Assembly (NCBI RefSeq): GCF_001426485.1
Contig: NZ_LMET01000001.1
Span: forward strand, 232,382 to 296,381
Direction: 5' to 3'
DNA length: 64,000 bases
From: Aeromicrobium sp. Root472D3
GTDB taxonomy: Bacteria > Actinomycetota > Actinomycetes > Propionibacteriales > Nocardioidaceae
The position numbers and the translations under genes were made by a program. Within the stretch, counting starts at the first letter, position 1. Each line of letters begins with the position of its first letter. Below, one piece after another: positions 25,707-36,227 of this stretch. Below the pieces are notes generated by a model, which saw only the letters and a program-made list of their open reading frames with translations, made no database searches and was not told the DNA's origin.

Positions 25707-26150
25707 TCAGCCCAGCACGCGCACGAGCTGCTGCACCGCGAACGCGTAGCCGTCGACCCCTGCGCCGACCACGACGACCTCGGCGATGTCGGACACGTAC
25801 GAGTGGTGGCGGAACGGCTCGCGCCGGTGGACGTTCGACAGGTGCACCTCGACGACCGGCAGCCCCGCGGCCAGCAGGGCGTCGCGCAGGGCGATCGAGG
25901 TGTGGGTGAGGGCGCCGGGGTTGATGACGATGCCCGCGCAGTCGTCGCGCGCCGCGTGGATCGCGTCGATCAGCACGCCCTCGTGGTTGCTCTGCACGCT
26001 GCGCACCTCGTACGAGGCCTCGGCGGCGGTGCGCTCGACGAGCGCCTCGACGTCGGCCAGCGTGGCGTCGCCGTACACCTCGGGCTCGCGGGTGCCCAGC
26101 AGGTTGAGGTTGGGGCCGTTGACCAGCAGCAGGCGCGTCGGAGTGCTCAC
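25707..26150 (-). CDS. aroQ: 3-dehydroquinate dehydratase, type II
   Basis: 147 residues, GTG start. LLLVNGPNLNLLGTREPEVYG carries the catalytic tyrosine and flexible loop, NHEGVLIDAIHAA and INPGALTHTSIALRDAL bind substrate, and VHLSNVHRREPFRHHSYVS holds the catalytic histidine region. It catalyses the third step of the shikimate pathway. The other aro genes are not adjacent. It lies 40 bp after hspR on the same strand. Confidence 0.96.
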   Translation of the reverse strand: MSTPTRLLLVNGPNLNLLGTREPEVYGDATLADVEALVERTAAEASYEVRSVQSNHEGVLIDAIHAARDDCAGIVINPGALTHTSIALRDALLAAGLPVVEVHLSNVHRREPFRHHSYVSDIAEVVVVGAGVDGYAFAVQQLVRVLG

Positions 26151-26190
26151 CCGACCACGGTATCGGGTCGGGGCATCCGCGCGGTCACCG

Positions 26191-26589
26191 TCAGCGACGC
26201 ATCGAGCGCCAGATCACGACCTGGTTGTCGGCGATCAGCGCCGGCAGGTTCTGCACCTGCCGCGACTGGGCCACCTCGGCCTGCAGCTCGGCGACCTTCG
26301 CCTGCAGCGCCAGCACCTGGTTCTCGAGGTCGATGACGCGGCGGACGCCCTCGAGGCCCAGTCCCTCGGCCGTCAGGCGTGCGACGGTGCGCAGCAGCTC
26401 GATGTCGCGCAGCGAGTAGCGGCGGCCCCCGCCGCCGGTGCGTCCGGGCGCGACCAGTCCGAGCCGGTCGTACGTGCGCAGGGTCTGCGGGTGCAGACCC
26501 GACAGCTCGGCGGCGACGCTGATGACGAACACCTTGGCCTCGGGGCCCGGGGGCTGGAAGCCCCCCGGCCCGACCGGCCCGGCGCTCAT
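26191..26589 (-). CDS. hspR: MerR-family heat-shock repressor HspR
   Basis: 132 residues from ATG 26589 (ATGA overlap with dnaJ). After a Gly/Pro-rich N-terminus, [47 protein letters not shown] is the HspR-type MerR helix-turn-helix, followed by a coiled coil ([24 protein letters not shown]). HspR with DnaK as co-repressor binds HAIR sites before dnaK; here it is the last gene of that operon, which gives feedback control. Confidence 0.94.
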   Translation of the reverse strand: MSAGPVGPGGFQPPGPEAKVFVISVAAELSGLHPQTLRTYDRLGLVAPGRTGGGGRRYSLRDIELLRTVARLTAEGLGLEGVRRVIDLENQVLALQAKVAELQAEVAQSRQVQNLPALIADNQVVIWRSMRR

Positions 26590-27713
26590 GACGCGACCTC
26601 GCCGAGCAGGGCGTCGCGCGGCGTCGTGGTGCCACGGGCCTCGCGCAGCGCCTCGACGGCGGCCCGCTCGGTGTCGGACAGCTCGGTCGGCACCTGCACC
26701 TCGACCGTCACGAGCAGGTCGCCGCGACCGCCCGAGGCGGTGGCGCCGCCCTTGCCGGCGGCGCGGAACGTGCGCCCGTTGGGCGTGCCCGCCGGGATGC
26801 GGATGCGCACCGGCGGACCGTCGAGCGTCGGCACCTGGATCTGCGCGCCCAGCGCGGCCTCGTCGAAGGCGACGGGAACCGTGACGGTCAGGTGCGTGCC
26901 CTTGCGGCCGAACACCCGGTGCGGCTCGACGTGCACCAGCAGGAACATGTCGCCGTTGGGTCCGCCGTTGTCGCCCTTGCCGCCCTTGCCCTTGAGGCGG
27001 ATGCGCTGGCCGTCCTTGACCCCGGCCGGCACCTTGACGTTGAGCGTGCGGCTCGACGCCGCGCGACCCGATCCGCGGCACACGTCGCACGGGTGCTCGA
27101 CGACCATGCCGCGTCCGCGGCACAGGTCGCACGGCTCGGTCATCGCGAACAGACCGCCCGCGGCACCGGTCTGCATGCCGCTGCCCTGGCACTTCGAGCA
27201 CACCTTCGGTGTCGTGCCGGGCTTGGCGCCGGTGCCGTGGCACGTCGCGCAGGCCTCGTCGCTCGTGGTGCGCAGCGGAAGCGTCGCACCGTCGACGGCC
27301 TGCTGGAACGTGATCGTGGCCTCGGTCTCGAGGTCGTCGCCCTTGCGGGCCTGAGGACGCCGCGCCCGTCCTCGGCCGCCTCCGAAGAGGCCGCCGAGGA
27401 GGTCGCTGACGTCGAAGTCCTGCTGACCGCCGCCCGGGGGGCGGAAGCCCGTCGGACCACCGCCCCCGCGGAACTGCCCGAACATCGACCGCTGCTCGTC
27501 GTACTCCTTGCGCTTGTCGGTCGACGAGAGCACGGCGTACGCCTCGGAGACGCCCTTGAAGCGCTCCTCCGCGGCCTTGTTGCCCGGGTTGGAGTCGGGG
27601 TGGTTGTCGCGGGCGAGCTTGCGGTACGCCTTCTTGATCTCGTCCTGCGTCGCGTCCTTCTTGACACCGAGGACCTTGTAGAAGTCCTTGGTCGCCCAGT
27701 CGCTGGCTGCCAT
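26586..27713 (-). CDS. dnaJ: Chaperone DnaJ
   Basis: 375 residues. The J domain (5-75) contains HPD, followed by a Gly/Phe-rich linker ([14 protein letters not shown]). The zinc-binding region has four CxxCxGxG-type repeats ([32 protein letters not shown]), then the C-terminal client-binding domains. It stimulates DnaK ATP hydrolysis. It sits between grpE (16-bp gap) and hspR (overlap) in the classical actinobacterial order. Confidence 0.96.
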   Translation of the reverse strand: MAASDWATKDFYKVLGVKKDATQDEIKKAYRKLARDNHPDSNPGNKAAEERFKGVSEAYAVLSSTDKRKEYDEQRSMFGQFRGGGGPTGFRPPGGGQQDFDVSDLLGGLFGGGRGRARRPQARKGDDLETEATITFQQAVDGATLPLRTTSDEACATCHGTGAKPGTTPKVCSKCQGSGMQTGAAGGLFAMTEPCDLCRGRGMVVEHPCDVCRGSGRAASSRTLNVKVPAGVKDGQRIRLKGKGGKGDNGGPNGDMFLLVHVEPHRVFGRKGTHLTVTVPVAFDEAALGAQIQVPTLDGPPVRIRIPAGTPNGRTFRAAGKGGATASGGRGDLLVTVEVQVPTELSDTERAAVEALREARGTTTPRDALLGEVAS

Positions 27714-27729
27714 CCCGTCCTCCCTCCTG

Positions 27730-28331
27730 TCAGCTGTTGTCGGGCGCCGCGTCGTCTGACGCCGCGCCGTCGGTCGTCTCGTCGGTCAGTGACGAGACGT
27801 CGTCGGGCACCTCGGCCGCGGGTGCGGTCGCAGGGTCGACGACGCCGACCGTCGCGGGCCGCAGCACCCGGTCACCGTGGCGGTATCCCGTGCGCATGAC
27901 CGTGTCGATCGAGGTGACCTCGACGTCGGCGGACTCGCCGGCGTGGAACACCGCCTCGTGCAGCGACGGGTCGAAGGCGTCGCCCGTGGCGCCGAACGCC
28001 TCGAGCCGGTGCTTCGTGACCGCCTGCTGCAGCGCGTCGGCGACGGCCTTGAAGCCGCCCGTCAGCTCGCCGTGCTCGTCGGCACGGGCGAGGTCGTCGA
28101 GCACCGTCAGGAGCGACTGCAGGACGGCAGCCTCTCCCTGGGCCCGGACGAGCTCGCGGTCGCGGTCGACACGGCGCTTGTAGTTGACGTACTCGGCCTG
28201 GAGGCGCTGCAGGTCGAGCGTGCGCTCCTCCAGCTGCTTCTCGACCGTGGGCTCGGCCGGGGCCGGGGCCGGCTCAGTCTCCTGAGCCGGCTCCACGACC
28301 TCGTCCTCGTGGGCCGTGCCCTCGGGATCGG

Positions 28332-28335
<4 letters not shown>
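27730..28335 (-). CDS. grpE: Nucleotide exchange factor GrpE
   Basis: 201 residues. A long acidic N-terminus ([20 protein letters not shown]) precedes the coiled coil [27 protein letters not shown] and the beta domain ending in [19 protein letters not shown], all typical of GrpE. The C-terminal acidic tail ([22 protein letters not shown]) is usual for this phylum. It exchanges ADP on DnaK. It overlaps the dnaK stop by 4 bp. Confidence 0.96.
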
Positions 28336-30191
<1,856 letters not shown>

Positions 30192-30270
30192 GGTGTTTCC
30201 TCCTGCTGTGGGGTGAACTGTGGTGTCGTGACGATGAGTCGCAGAGACTTCAAGCATGGGTGTCAACTGA

Positions 30271-30291
30271 CTTGAGTCTGATCGTATCAAC
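30271..30291. promoter_or_regulatory. Candidate HAIR element (HspR site) upstream of dnaK
   Basis: CTTGAGT-N7-TATCAAC: the left half equals the HAIR consensus (CTTGAGT-N7-ACTCAAG) and the right half keeps TCAA. Further CAAG-type half-sites are at 30248-30254 (CTTCAAG) and 30297-30301. The element lies 80 to 100 bp before the dnaK start. One half is degenerate, so the call rests partly on context. Confidence 0.5.
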
Positions 30292-30347
30292 CTCGTTCAA
30301 GCCGTCGCTATTCCACCCCTGACAGCATTTCGCGTTAGTTTTCTCGT

Positions 30348-30974
30348 ATGCGCACCCTGACCCGCCGCGTCGCGGCCCTGGCCATCGTCTCGTCCCTCAC
30401 CCTCGCCGGTTGCGGCGGAAGTGACGGCGGCAGCGACGACTCCTCCGACAACGACTCCTCCTCGTCCGCCACGACGGACGCACCCGACGACGACACCGAC
30501 ACCGACTCCGGCTCGGACGTCGCCCCCGCGACGGGCGACGTCATCAGTGGCACCGGCTTCTCGTTCAACGCCCCCGAGGGCTGGACCGACGCCAAGGACG
30601 TCCTCCCGTCGGCCCTGGCCGTCGCCGCCAACCGCAGCGACGCCGACGGCTTCAGCGACAACATCAACGTCATCGAGGACAAGACCATCGTCGACGTCGA
30701 CCGCGACGACCTCGAGGCCGCCGTCAAGCGCGTGCTCGAGGGCGTCAACGCCCAGGACGTCACGATCAAGGATCCCGTCGACGTCTCCGGCGAGGAGGCC
30801 GTGACGGTCGCCGCGGTCCTCGAGCAGAACGGCACCAAGTACCGCACCGAGCAGTTCGCGGTCTCGCACGACGGCAAGGGCTACGTCGTGACGTTCTCGT
30901 TCAGCGACACGGTCTCCGAGGACGACCGCGAGGACCTCACCGACTCGGTGCTGGAGACGTGGAAGTGGAGCTGA
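30348..30974 (+). CDS. Secreted lipoprotein with LpqN/PsbP-like fold
   Basis: 208 residues. The signal peptide MRTLTRRVAALAIVSSLTLAGC ends with a lipobox (LAGC). A long Ser/Asp/Thr linker (about 25-60) follows, then a domain of the form GTGFSFNAPEGWTDA...VIEDKT...EQFAVSHDGKGYVVTFSFSD, which resembles the PsbP/LpqN type common in actinobacterial lipoproteins. Role unknown. Divergent from dnaK. Confidence 0.8.
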   Translation: MRTLTRRVAALAIVSSLTLAGCGGSDGGSDDSSDNDSSSSATTDAPDDDTDTDSGSDVAPATGDVISGTGFSFNAPEGWTDAKDVLPSALAVAANRSDADGFSDNINVIEDKTIVDVDRDDLEAAVKRVLEGVNAQDVTIKDPVDVSGEEAVTVAAVLEQNGTKYRTEQFAVSHDGKGYVVTFSFSDTVSEDDREDLTDSVLETWKWS

Positions 30975-31462
30975 CGGACTCCGCCCCCCAGCCGGACCGG
31001 GAGGCGTCGGCGACGACGATCCTGGCCCTGCTGTGGGAGACCACGGACCGGCAGGTCAGCCGCGAGATCGCGCACTTGGCCGACATCGCCGCCGACACCG
31101 ACGACGACGGCTCGCACGTCGCGCCCCCGGGGCTCGTCATGCCGTCGACGGGGTGCATCACGACCCGGGTCGTCGCCACGGCGCGCGGCCACGAGGGCGT
31201 CACCGAGTCGATGCGGGTCGCGGTCTGGCCGACGGCCGAGGGCGACGACCCCGCGTTCGTCGTGACGCGCTCCGACTCCGACCGCACGCTCCCCGTCGCA
31301 CTGCGCGACGTCGAGCCGCAGGTGACCGACCACCTGCGCGGCCAGGTCAACGACTTCATCGCCGCGATCATCGCCCAGATGGTCGCCGAGCTCGACGTCA
31401 AGATGCAGCGCACCTACATCCGCGAGTCGCAGGGCGACGTGGCCGAGTACACCGAGAACTGA
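30959..31462 (+). CDS. Conserved-looking protein of unknown function
   Basis: 167 residues, overlapping the lipoprotein gene by 16 bp; GTG 30959 or 30965 could be the start. No signal peptide or membrane segment. It begins with ELTDSAPQPDREASATTILALLWETTDRQVSREIAHLADIAAD, predicted helical, and ends DVKMQRTYIRESQGDVAEYTEN. Third positions are strongly GC-biased, which supports coding. Overlap suggests co-translation with the lipoprotein. Confidence 0.7.
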   Translation: MEVELTDSAPQPDREASATTILALLWETTDRQVSREIAHLADIAADTDDDGSHVAPPGLVMPSTGCITTRVVATARGHEGVTESMRVAVWPTAEGDDPAFVVTRSDSDRTLPVALRDVEPQVTDHLRGQVNDFIAAIIAQMVAELDVKMQRTYIRESQGDVAEYTEN

Positions 31463-31473
31463 CCCGCACGCAC

Positions 31474-31515
31474 CGCTGGGCCTGTCCTCCCGCTCGTGGG
31501 GGGACAGGCCCAGCG
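31474..31515. terminator. Bidirectional terminator hairpin
   Basis: CGCTGGGCCTGTCC and GGACAGGCCCAGCG make a perfect 14-bp stem with further pairing inside. It sits in the 60 bp between the convergent 30959-31462 gene and the MMPL gene and can serve both. Confidence 0.85.
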
Positions 31516-31522
31516 TGTCGGA

Positions 31523-33787
31523 TCAGCCGACGTGGGCGTGCGGCGTGGCCGCGTGCCTGCCGGCGTCGGCGTCCGCGCCCTCGGCGAGGTGCCGCTCGAG
31601 CGACTCGCCCTCGATGTCGAGGTTGGGCAGCGCCTTGTCGAGCCACTTCGGCATCCACCACATGCGGTCGCCCATCAGCGCCATGAACGCCGGGACGATC
31701 GTCATGCGGACGAGGAACGCGTCGGCCAGGACGCCGACCGCGAGACCGAAGCCGATCGACTTGATGATGATGTCGTCGCCCAGCGCGAAGCCGCCGAACA
31801 CGCCGATCATGATGGCCGCGGCCGCCGTCACGACGCGAGCGCCGTACTGGAACCCGAGGACGACGGACTCGCGCGCGGGCCGGCCGTGCACGTACTCCTC
31901 ACGCATCCGCGACACCAGGAAGACCTCGTAGTCCATCGCGAGTCCGAACAGGATGCCCGTCAGCAGCAGCGGCAGCATGAACAGGACCGGCCCGGACGTG
32001 TCGACGCCGATCAGGTCGGCGAGCCAGCCCCACTGGAACACCGCGACCGTCGCGCCCAGGGCGACGCCGACCGACAGCAGGAACCCGAGGACGGCCTTCA
32101 GCGGCACGAGCACCGAGCGGAACACGATCGTCAGCAGGACGAACGCCAGGCCGACCACGACGAGCAGGTACTTCGGGAACGCATCGGCGAGGCTCTCGGA
32201 GATGTCGACGCCGAGCGCCGTCTGACCGGTCACGAGCACGTCGGCACCCGTCGACTGCTCGACGCTTCCGACGGCGCCGCGGATGTCGTCGACGAGCTGC
32301 TGCGTCGCCGCCTCGGACGGACCGCTCTTCGGGATGACGCTGATGATCGCGTAGCCCGTGGCCTGCAGGTCGTCGAGGTAGGTCTGCGTGGCCGCGGTGT
32401 CGGACGGGTCGGGCGCCGGCGGCACGACCGCTGCGACGTCCTTGTCGATGCTCTCGACCTGCTGGACCGTCGCGTCGACCGCGGCGGCCGGGTCGGCGGC
32501 GTCCTTCGTGTCGACGACGACCAGCAGCGGGCCGTTGGTGCCGGCTCCGAAGTTGTCGGAGATCAGGTCGTAGGCGACGCGCGGCCCGCTGCCCTCGGCG
32601 GCGGTGCCGTTGTCCGGCAGGGCGAGCTGCATCGAGGCGACCGGGATCGCGATGACGCCGGCCACGACCAGGCCGCCGACGAACGTGACGAGCTTGTTCC
32701 TGGTGACGAAGTCGGCCCAGCGGCGCCCGTTGGTGCGGCTCACGGACTGGTCCTCGGGGTCGCGGGCGTTGATGAAGGGCAGCTTGCCCCACCCGATGTT
32801 GCGCCCGGCGAAGCCGAACAGGGCCGGCAGCAGCGTGAGGGCGATCAGCACCGCGACGGCGACGGTGGCGGCGGCCGCCAGACCCATCTCGGTCAGGAAC
32901 GCGATGTTGACGACCGACAGGCCCGCGAGCGCGATGACGACCGTGAGGCCCGCGAAGACGACGGCAGACCCGGCGGTGCCGACGGCGCGGCCGGCGGCCT
33001 CCTCGCGGTCGCGCCCGAGGTGGATCTCGTGCCGGTAGCGCGAGACGATGAACAGGGCGTAGTCGATCCCGACCGCCAGGCCCAGCATCGTGGCCAGGAT
33101 CGGGGTGGTCGAGCCCAGGTCGACGAAGCCCGTCAGCGTCGTGATCGACGCGACGCCGATGCCGACGCCGATGAGCGCGGTCAGCAGCGGCATGCCCGCC
33201 ACGAGCAGCGAGCCGAACGTGATCAGCAGGACGATGATCGCGATGCCGATGCCGATGAGCTCGGCGGTGCCGCCGTGCGGCACCTCCTGCAGCGCGTCGC
33301 CGCCGATCGCGACCGTCAGGCCCGCGTCGCGCGCCGCCTGGGGGGCGTCCTCGAGCGCCGTGCGATCGGCGTCGGTCAGCTCGATCGAGTTCTTGGCGTA
33401 CGACACCGAGGAGTAGGCCGTGCGCCCGTCCTCGGAGATCGTGCCGGCGAACGGGTCGGTGGCGGCGATGACGTTCTTGGAGTCGATCGCGGCGAGCGTC
33501 TCGTCGACGAGCGGCTTGTTCGTCGCGTCGTCGAGCCGCTGGCCCTCGGGTGCCTGGAAGACGATCTGCGCCTGCGCACCGTCGGGCGCGGCGTCGGGCG
33601 TGCGCTCCTTGATCAGGTCGAAGGCCTGCGACGACTCGATGCCCGGCACGCTGAACTCGTCGGACGTCTTGCCCGCGAGCGTCTGCGAGGCCACGCCGAC
33701 GACGAGCAGCAGGCCGATCCAGAACGACAGGACGGTCCAGCGGTGCCGGAACGACCAGCGTCCGAGGCGGTAGAGGTGCCAAGCCAT
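31523..33787 (-). CDS. MMPL-family transporter (RND type)
   Basis: 754 residues from ATG 33787; the frame is open upstream but this start has GGGAGA and begins MAWHLYRLGRWSFRHRWTVLSFW, the usual MMPL opening. Two copies of a soluble loop plus six-helix unit are seen, with GLAVGIDYALFIVSRYRHE in the first and FGLAMDYEVFLVSRMREEY in the second, holding the conserved Asp-Tyr proton-relay pairs. It probably exports lipids or toxic hydrophobic compounds by proton antiport. A TetR gene lies 29 bp upstream in the same direction. Confidence 0.92.
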   Translation of the reverse strand: MAWHLYRLGRWSFRHRWTVLSFWIGLLLVVGVASQTLAGKTSDEFSVPGIESSQAFDLIKERTPDAAPDGAQAQIVFQAPEGQRLDDATNKPLVDETLAAIDSKNVIAATDPFAGTISEDGRTAYSSVSYAKNSIELTDADRTALEDAPQAARDAGLTVAIGGDALQEVPHGGTAELIGIGIAIIVLLITFGSLLVAGMPLLTALIGVGIGVASITTLTGFVDLGSTTPILATMLGLAVGIDYALFIVSRYRHEIHLGRDREEAAGRAVGTAGSAVVFAGLTVVIALAGLSVVNIAFLTEMGLAAAATVAVAVLIALTLLPALFGFAGRNIGWGKLPFINARDPEDQSVSRTNGRRWADFVTRNKLVTFVGGLVVAGVIAIPVASMQLALPDNGTAAEGSGPRVAYDLISDNFGAGTNGPLLVVVDTKDAADPAAAVDATVQQVESIDKDVAAVVPPAPDPSDTAATQTYLDDLQATGYAIISVIPKSGPSEAATQQLVDDIRGAVGSVEQSTGADVLVTGQTALGVDISESLADAFPKYLLVVVGLAFVLLTIVFRSVLVPLKAVLGFLLSVGVALGATVAVFQWGWLADLIGVDTSGPVLFMLPLLLTGILFGLAMDYEVFLVSRMREEYVHGRPARESVVLGFQYGARVVTAAAAIMIGVFGGFALGDDIIIKSIGFGLAVGVLADAFLVRMTIVPAFMALMGDRMWWMPKWLDKALPNLDIEGESLERHLAEGADADAGRHAATPHAHVG

Positions 33788-33816
33788 GGTGTGTGTCTCC
33801 CTCGAGTGGTGCGGTG

Positions 33817-34386
33817 TCAGTGGATGCCGAGGGCGGGCAGCAGCGCGCCGTCGACGTAGGAACGGAGGAAATCGCCGGACGGCTCGTCGCCCTCCAGCAG
33901 GTGGTGCAGCACGATCGGCGCGATGAAGACGTAGTCGACGAAGGCGAGGGCCGGGCAGTCGGCGGCGACCTCGCCGCGGTCGACGGCCCGGCGGACGACG
34001 GCCCGGATGCTCTCGCGCCCGGGCTCGAGGATCTGCGTGCGCACGGCGTCGCCCAGCTCGGGATCGTGCCGGACGGCGTGCATGATCGCGGCGATCAGGT
34101 CGGCGTCGTGCTCGTGGCCCTTGGCCTCGCCGCGGTCGACCATCAGGTGCAGGTCGCCGCGCAGCGAACCGGTGTCGGGGACCTCGGGGTCGATCTCCCC
34201 GACGCAGGTCAGCGCCTCGACGACGAGCGCCGACTTGCTGCCCCACTGCCGGTACAGCGTGGCCTTGCTGGAGCGGGTCGCCTCGGCGACCTGGTCCATC
34301 GTGAGCTTCTCGTAGCCGTGCTCGGCGACGAGCGCGAGGGTGCCGACGTACAGCTCGCTGAGACGTTCGTCCGTCATGCGAGCCAT
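33817..34386 (-). CDS. TetR-family repressor of the MMPL exporter
   Basis: 189 residues from ATG 34386, with GGAGG 5 nt upstream. The helix-turn-helix is LTMDQVAEATRSSKATLYRQWGSKSALV and the C-terminal domain is the TetR_C_16/11-like type (DPELGDAVRTQILEPGRESIRAVVRRAVDRGEV). It is encoded ahead of the MMPL gene. A perfect palindrome sits 17 bp before its start, so autoregulation of the tetR-mmpL unit is likely. Confidence 0.88.
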   Translation of the reverse strand: MARMTDERLSELYVGTLALVAEHGYEKLTMDQVAEATRSSKATLYRQWGSKSALVVEALTCVGEIDPEVPDTGSLRGDLHLMVDRGEAKGHEHDADLIAAIMHAVRHDPELGDAVRTQILEPGRESIRAVVRRAVDRGEVAADCPALAFVDYVFIAPIVLHHLLEGDEPSGDFLRSYVDGALLPALGIH

Positions 34387-34403
34387 CGGAACCTCCATCA
34401 GTA

Positions 34404-34416
34404 CGAAACCGTTTCG
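34404..34416. promoter_or_regulatory. Palindromic operator CGAAACCGTTTCG
   Basis: Perfect 13-bp palindrome (CGAAAC-C-GTTTCG) in the 127-bp region between the TetR gene and the divergent HTH_42 gene. It fits a TetR half-site spacing and lies close to the TetR start, so it is probably the operator of the exporter operon. Confidence 0.65.
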
Positions 34417-34513
34417 TTTCGATGCTAGTCGCGGGCTCCCGTCCGCACCAATCCCGTGTCGATGACGTGCGTCACACGACGCCGGTGTCCGCCCCGGCCG
34501 ATAGCGTCGGCCC

Positions 34514-35719
34514 ATGCAGCGCTTCGACGACGACGAGCGGCGCCGCCGCCTCGGGCTGCGGCACCGGCTCGCCGACGGCACCCGCGACCACGACCTGGCG
34601 GCGGCCGCGGCGAGCGTCGTCGCGCTGCACGGCACCGACCCGGGCTCGACGTTCGTCTCCGCCTGGGCCCGCTGCGACGACGGTCTGGGCGTCGCCGAGG
34701 TCGAGCGGGCGCTCTACGACGACCGGACGCTCGTGCGCGTCATGGCGATGCGCCGCACGGTCTTCGTGGCGCCCGTCGCCGACGTCCCGGTGCTGCTCGC
34801 CGGAGCCGCCGACGACGTCGCGCGCGAGGAGCGCCGCAAGCTCGTCGCCCTGCTCGGGGCCGGCGGCGTCGACGAGCCCGACGCGTGGCTGCGCCGGGTC
34901 GAGCAGGTGGCCGTCGACGTCGTCGCACGGCTCGGCGAGGCCACGCCGGCCGACCTGGTCGCCGCCGACGAGCGCCTGGCCACGACGGTCGTGATGGCGC
35001 CGGGCACCCGCAACGAGACCACGGTGCGCATCGCGAGCCGGGTGCTGACGGTGCTCGGCGCGCAGGGCCGCGTGGTGCGCGGGCGCCCCAAGGGGTCGTG
35101 GACCTCGACGCAGTTCCGCTGGTCGACGCTGGCCGACTGGTCGCCTGCGGCGGCCGTCGCGATCGACCCGCGGCAGGCCGAGGCCGACCTCGCCCGCCGG
35201 TGGCTGGCGCGGTTCGGCCCCGCACCGGAGTCCGACCTGACGTGGTGGACCCGGTGGACCAAGACCCGCACCCGCCGCGCGCTCGCGGCGATCGACGCCG
35301 TCGAGGTCGACCTGGGCGACGGCGGGGGCGGGGGCGGGGGCGGGCCGGCGTGGGCGCTGGCCGACGACCTCGAGCCGACCCCGGACGTCGGCCCGTGGGT
35401 CGCGCTGCTGCCGGCCCTCGACGCCACCCCCATGGGCTGGAAGCACCGAGACTTCTTCCTCGGCGACCACGGGCCGGCCCTGTTCGACACGACCGGCAAC
35501 ATCGCAGGCACCGCGTGGTGCGACGGCCGCGTCGTCGGTGGGTGGGTGCACCTGCCGGGCGGGCAGGTCGCGGTGCGCCTGCTCGACGACATCGGGTCCG
35601 AGGCGTCCGCCGCGCTCGCGGCGCGCGCCGAGCGGCTCGCCGCGACGATCGGCGACGTGCGCCTGACACCGCGCGGCCGTCGCGCATCCCCCCTCGAGCG
35701 GGAGCTGCTCGACACCTGA
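34514..35719 (+). CDS. HTH_42 winged-helix protein (AlkZ/YcaQ-like)
   Basis: 401 residues. The HTH_42 family is recognised by the N-terminal RRRRLGLRHRLADG, LVRVMAMRRTVFVAP, GSWTSTQFRWSTL and the C-terminal GNIAGTAWCDGRVVGGWVHLPGG. AlkZ and YcaQ are DNA glycosylases that open interstrand crosslinks and have a QxQ or QxD motif in the LQAQDP segment; here that segment reads ALHGTDPGSTF, so those residues are missing. A Gly-rich loop (GDGGGGGGGGP) interrupts the middle. Function is therefore uncertain: a DNA-binding protein or a divergent glycosylase. Confidence 0.78.
   Translation: MQRFDDDERRRRLGLRHRLADGTRDHDLAAAAASVVALHGTDPGSTFVSAWARCDDGLGVAEVERALYDDRTLVRVMAMRRTVFVAPVADVPVLLAGAADDVAREERRKLVALLGAGGVDEPDAWLRRVEQVAVDVVARLGEATPADLVAADERLATTVVMAPGTRNETTVRIASRVLTVLGAQGRVVRGRPKGSWTSTQFRWSTLADWSPAAAVAIDPRQAEADLARRWLARFGPAPESDLTWWTRWTKTRTRRALAAIDAVEVDLGDGGGGGGGGPAWALADDLEPTPDVGPWVALLPALDATPMGWKHRDFFLGDHGPALFDTTGNIAGTAWCDGRVVGGWVHLPGGQVAVRLLDDIGSEASAALAARAERLAATIGDVRLTPRGRRASPLERELLDT
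35324..35344 (+). repeat. GGGGGC tandem repeat / G-quadruplex motif inside the HTH_42 gene
   Basis: Four G-tracts (35324-35328, 35330-35334, 35336-35340, 35342-35344) separated by single C residues, in the coding strand. They encode the Gly run of the HTH_42 protein. The 6-bp unit keeps frame if copy number changes. Confidence 0.8.
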
Positions 35720-35730
35720 CGACGATACTC

Positions 35731-35744
35731 TTGAACATGTTCAA
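35731..35744. promoter_or_regulatory. Perfect palindrome TTGAACATGTTCAA overlapping a -35
   Basis: 14-bp perfect palindrome. Its first six bases, TTGAAC, stand 16 bp before TATCGT (35753-35758), a fair -35/-10 pair for the next gene. ATTGAACG recurs at the start of the following TetR gene (36235-36242). A TetR operator is the likely reading. Confidence 0.65.
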
Positions 35745-35798
35745 TTCTGCGCTATCGTGGACGCACGAGCTGAACACGTCCACACAGAGGATCGACCC

Positions 35799-36221
35799 AT
35801 GGACTACACCGTCGCCACCCACCTCGCCTACCTGCTGACCGCCGTGCCCATCACGATCTGGGTCGCCGCGACCCTCTCGCGCAACGGACGCGTGTTCCTG
35901 ACCGACGTCTTCCACGGCGAGGACGGCCTCGCCGACGCCGTCAACCGGTTGCTCGTCGCGGGCTTCTACCTCGTCAACCTCGGCTTCGTGTTGCTGTACG
36001 TGCGCGGGGGCGGCGACGTCACCGACCTGACCGGCCTGCTCGAGACCCTCAGCCTCAAGATCGGTGTCGTGATGCTGGTGCTGGGCGTCATCCACCTCGT
36101 CAACGTCATGGTCTTCTCGTCGATGCGCCGCCGGGGCCGCGCCGAGGCCGATCGCGCCCGCCAGGCCGCGGCGTACCAGCAGCAGGTCTACGCGCAGTAC
36201 CCGGCGCAGCCGCGCCGTTGA
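35799..36221 (+). CDS. Membrane protein co-transcribed with a TetR regulator
   Basis: 140 residues from ATG 35799 (AGAGG upstream). Three hydrophobic segments: YLLTAVPITIWVAATLS, LLVAGFYLVNLGFVLLYV and IGVVMLVLGVIHLVNVMVFSSM, then a basic/Gln-rich tail (RARQAAAYQQQVYAQYPAQPRR). No family name can be given. The TetR gene starts 7 bp later, so the protein is probably its regulated target. Confidence 0.8.
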   Translation: MDYTVATHLAYLLTAVPITIWVAATLSRNGRVFLTDVFHGEDGLADAVNRLLVAGFYLVNLGFVLLYVRGGGDVTDLTGLLETLSLKIGVVMLVLGVIHLVNVMVFSSMRRRGRAEADRARQAAAYQQQVYAQYPAQPRR

Positions 36222-36227
36222 GCGACG

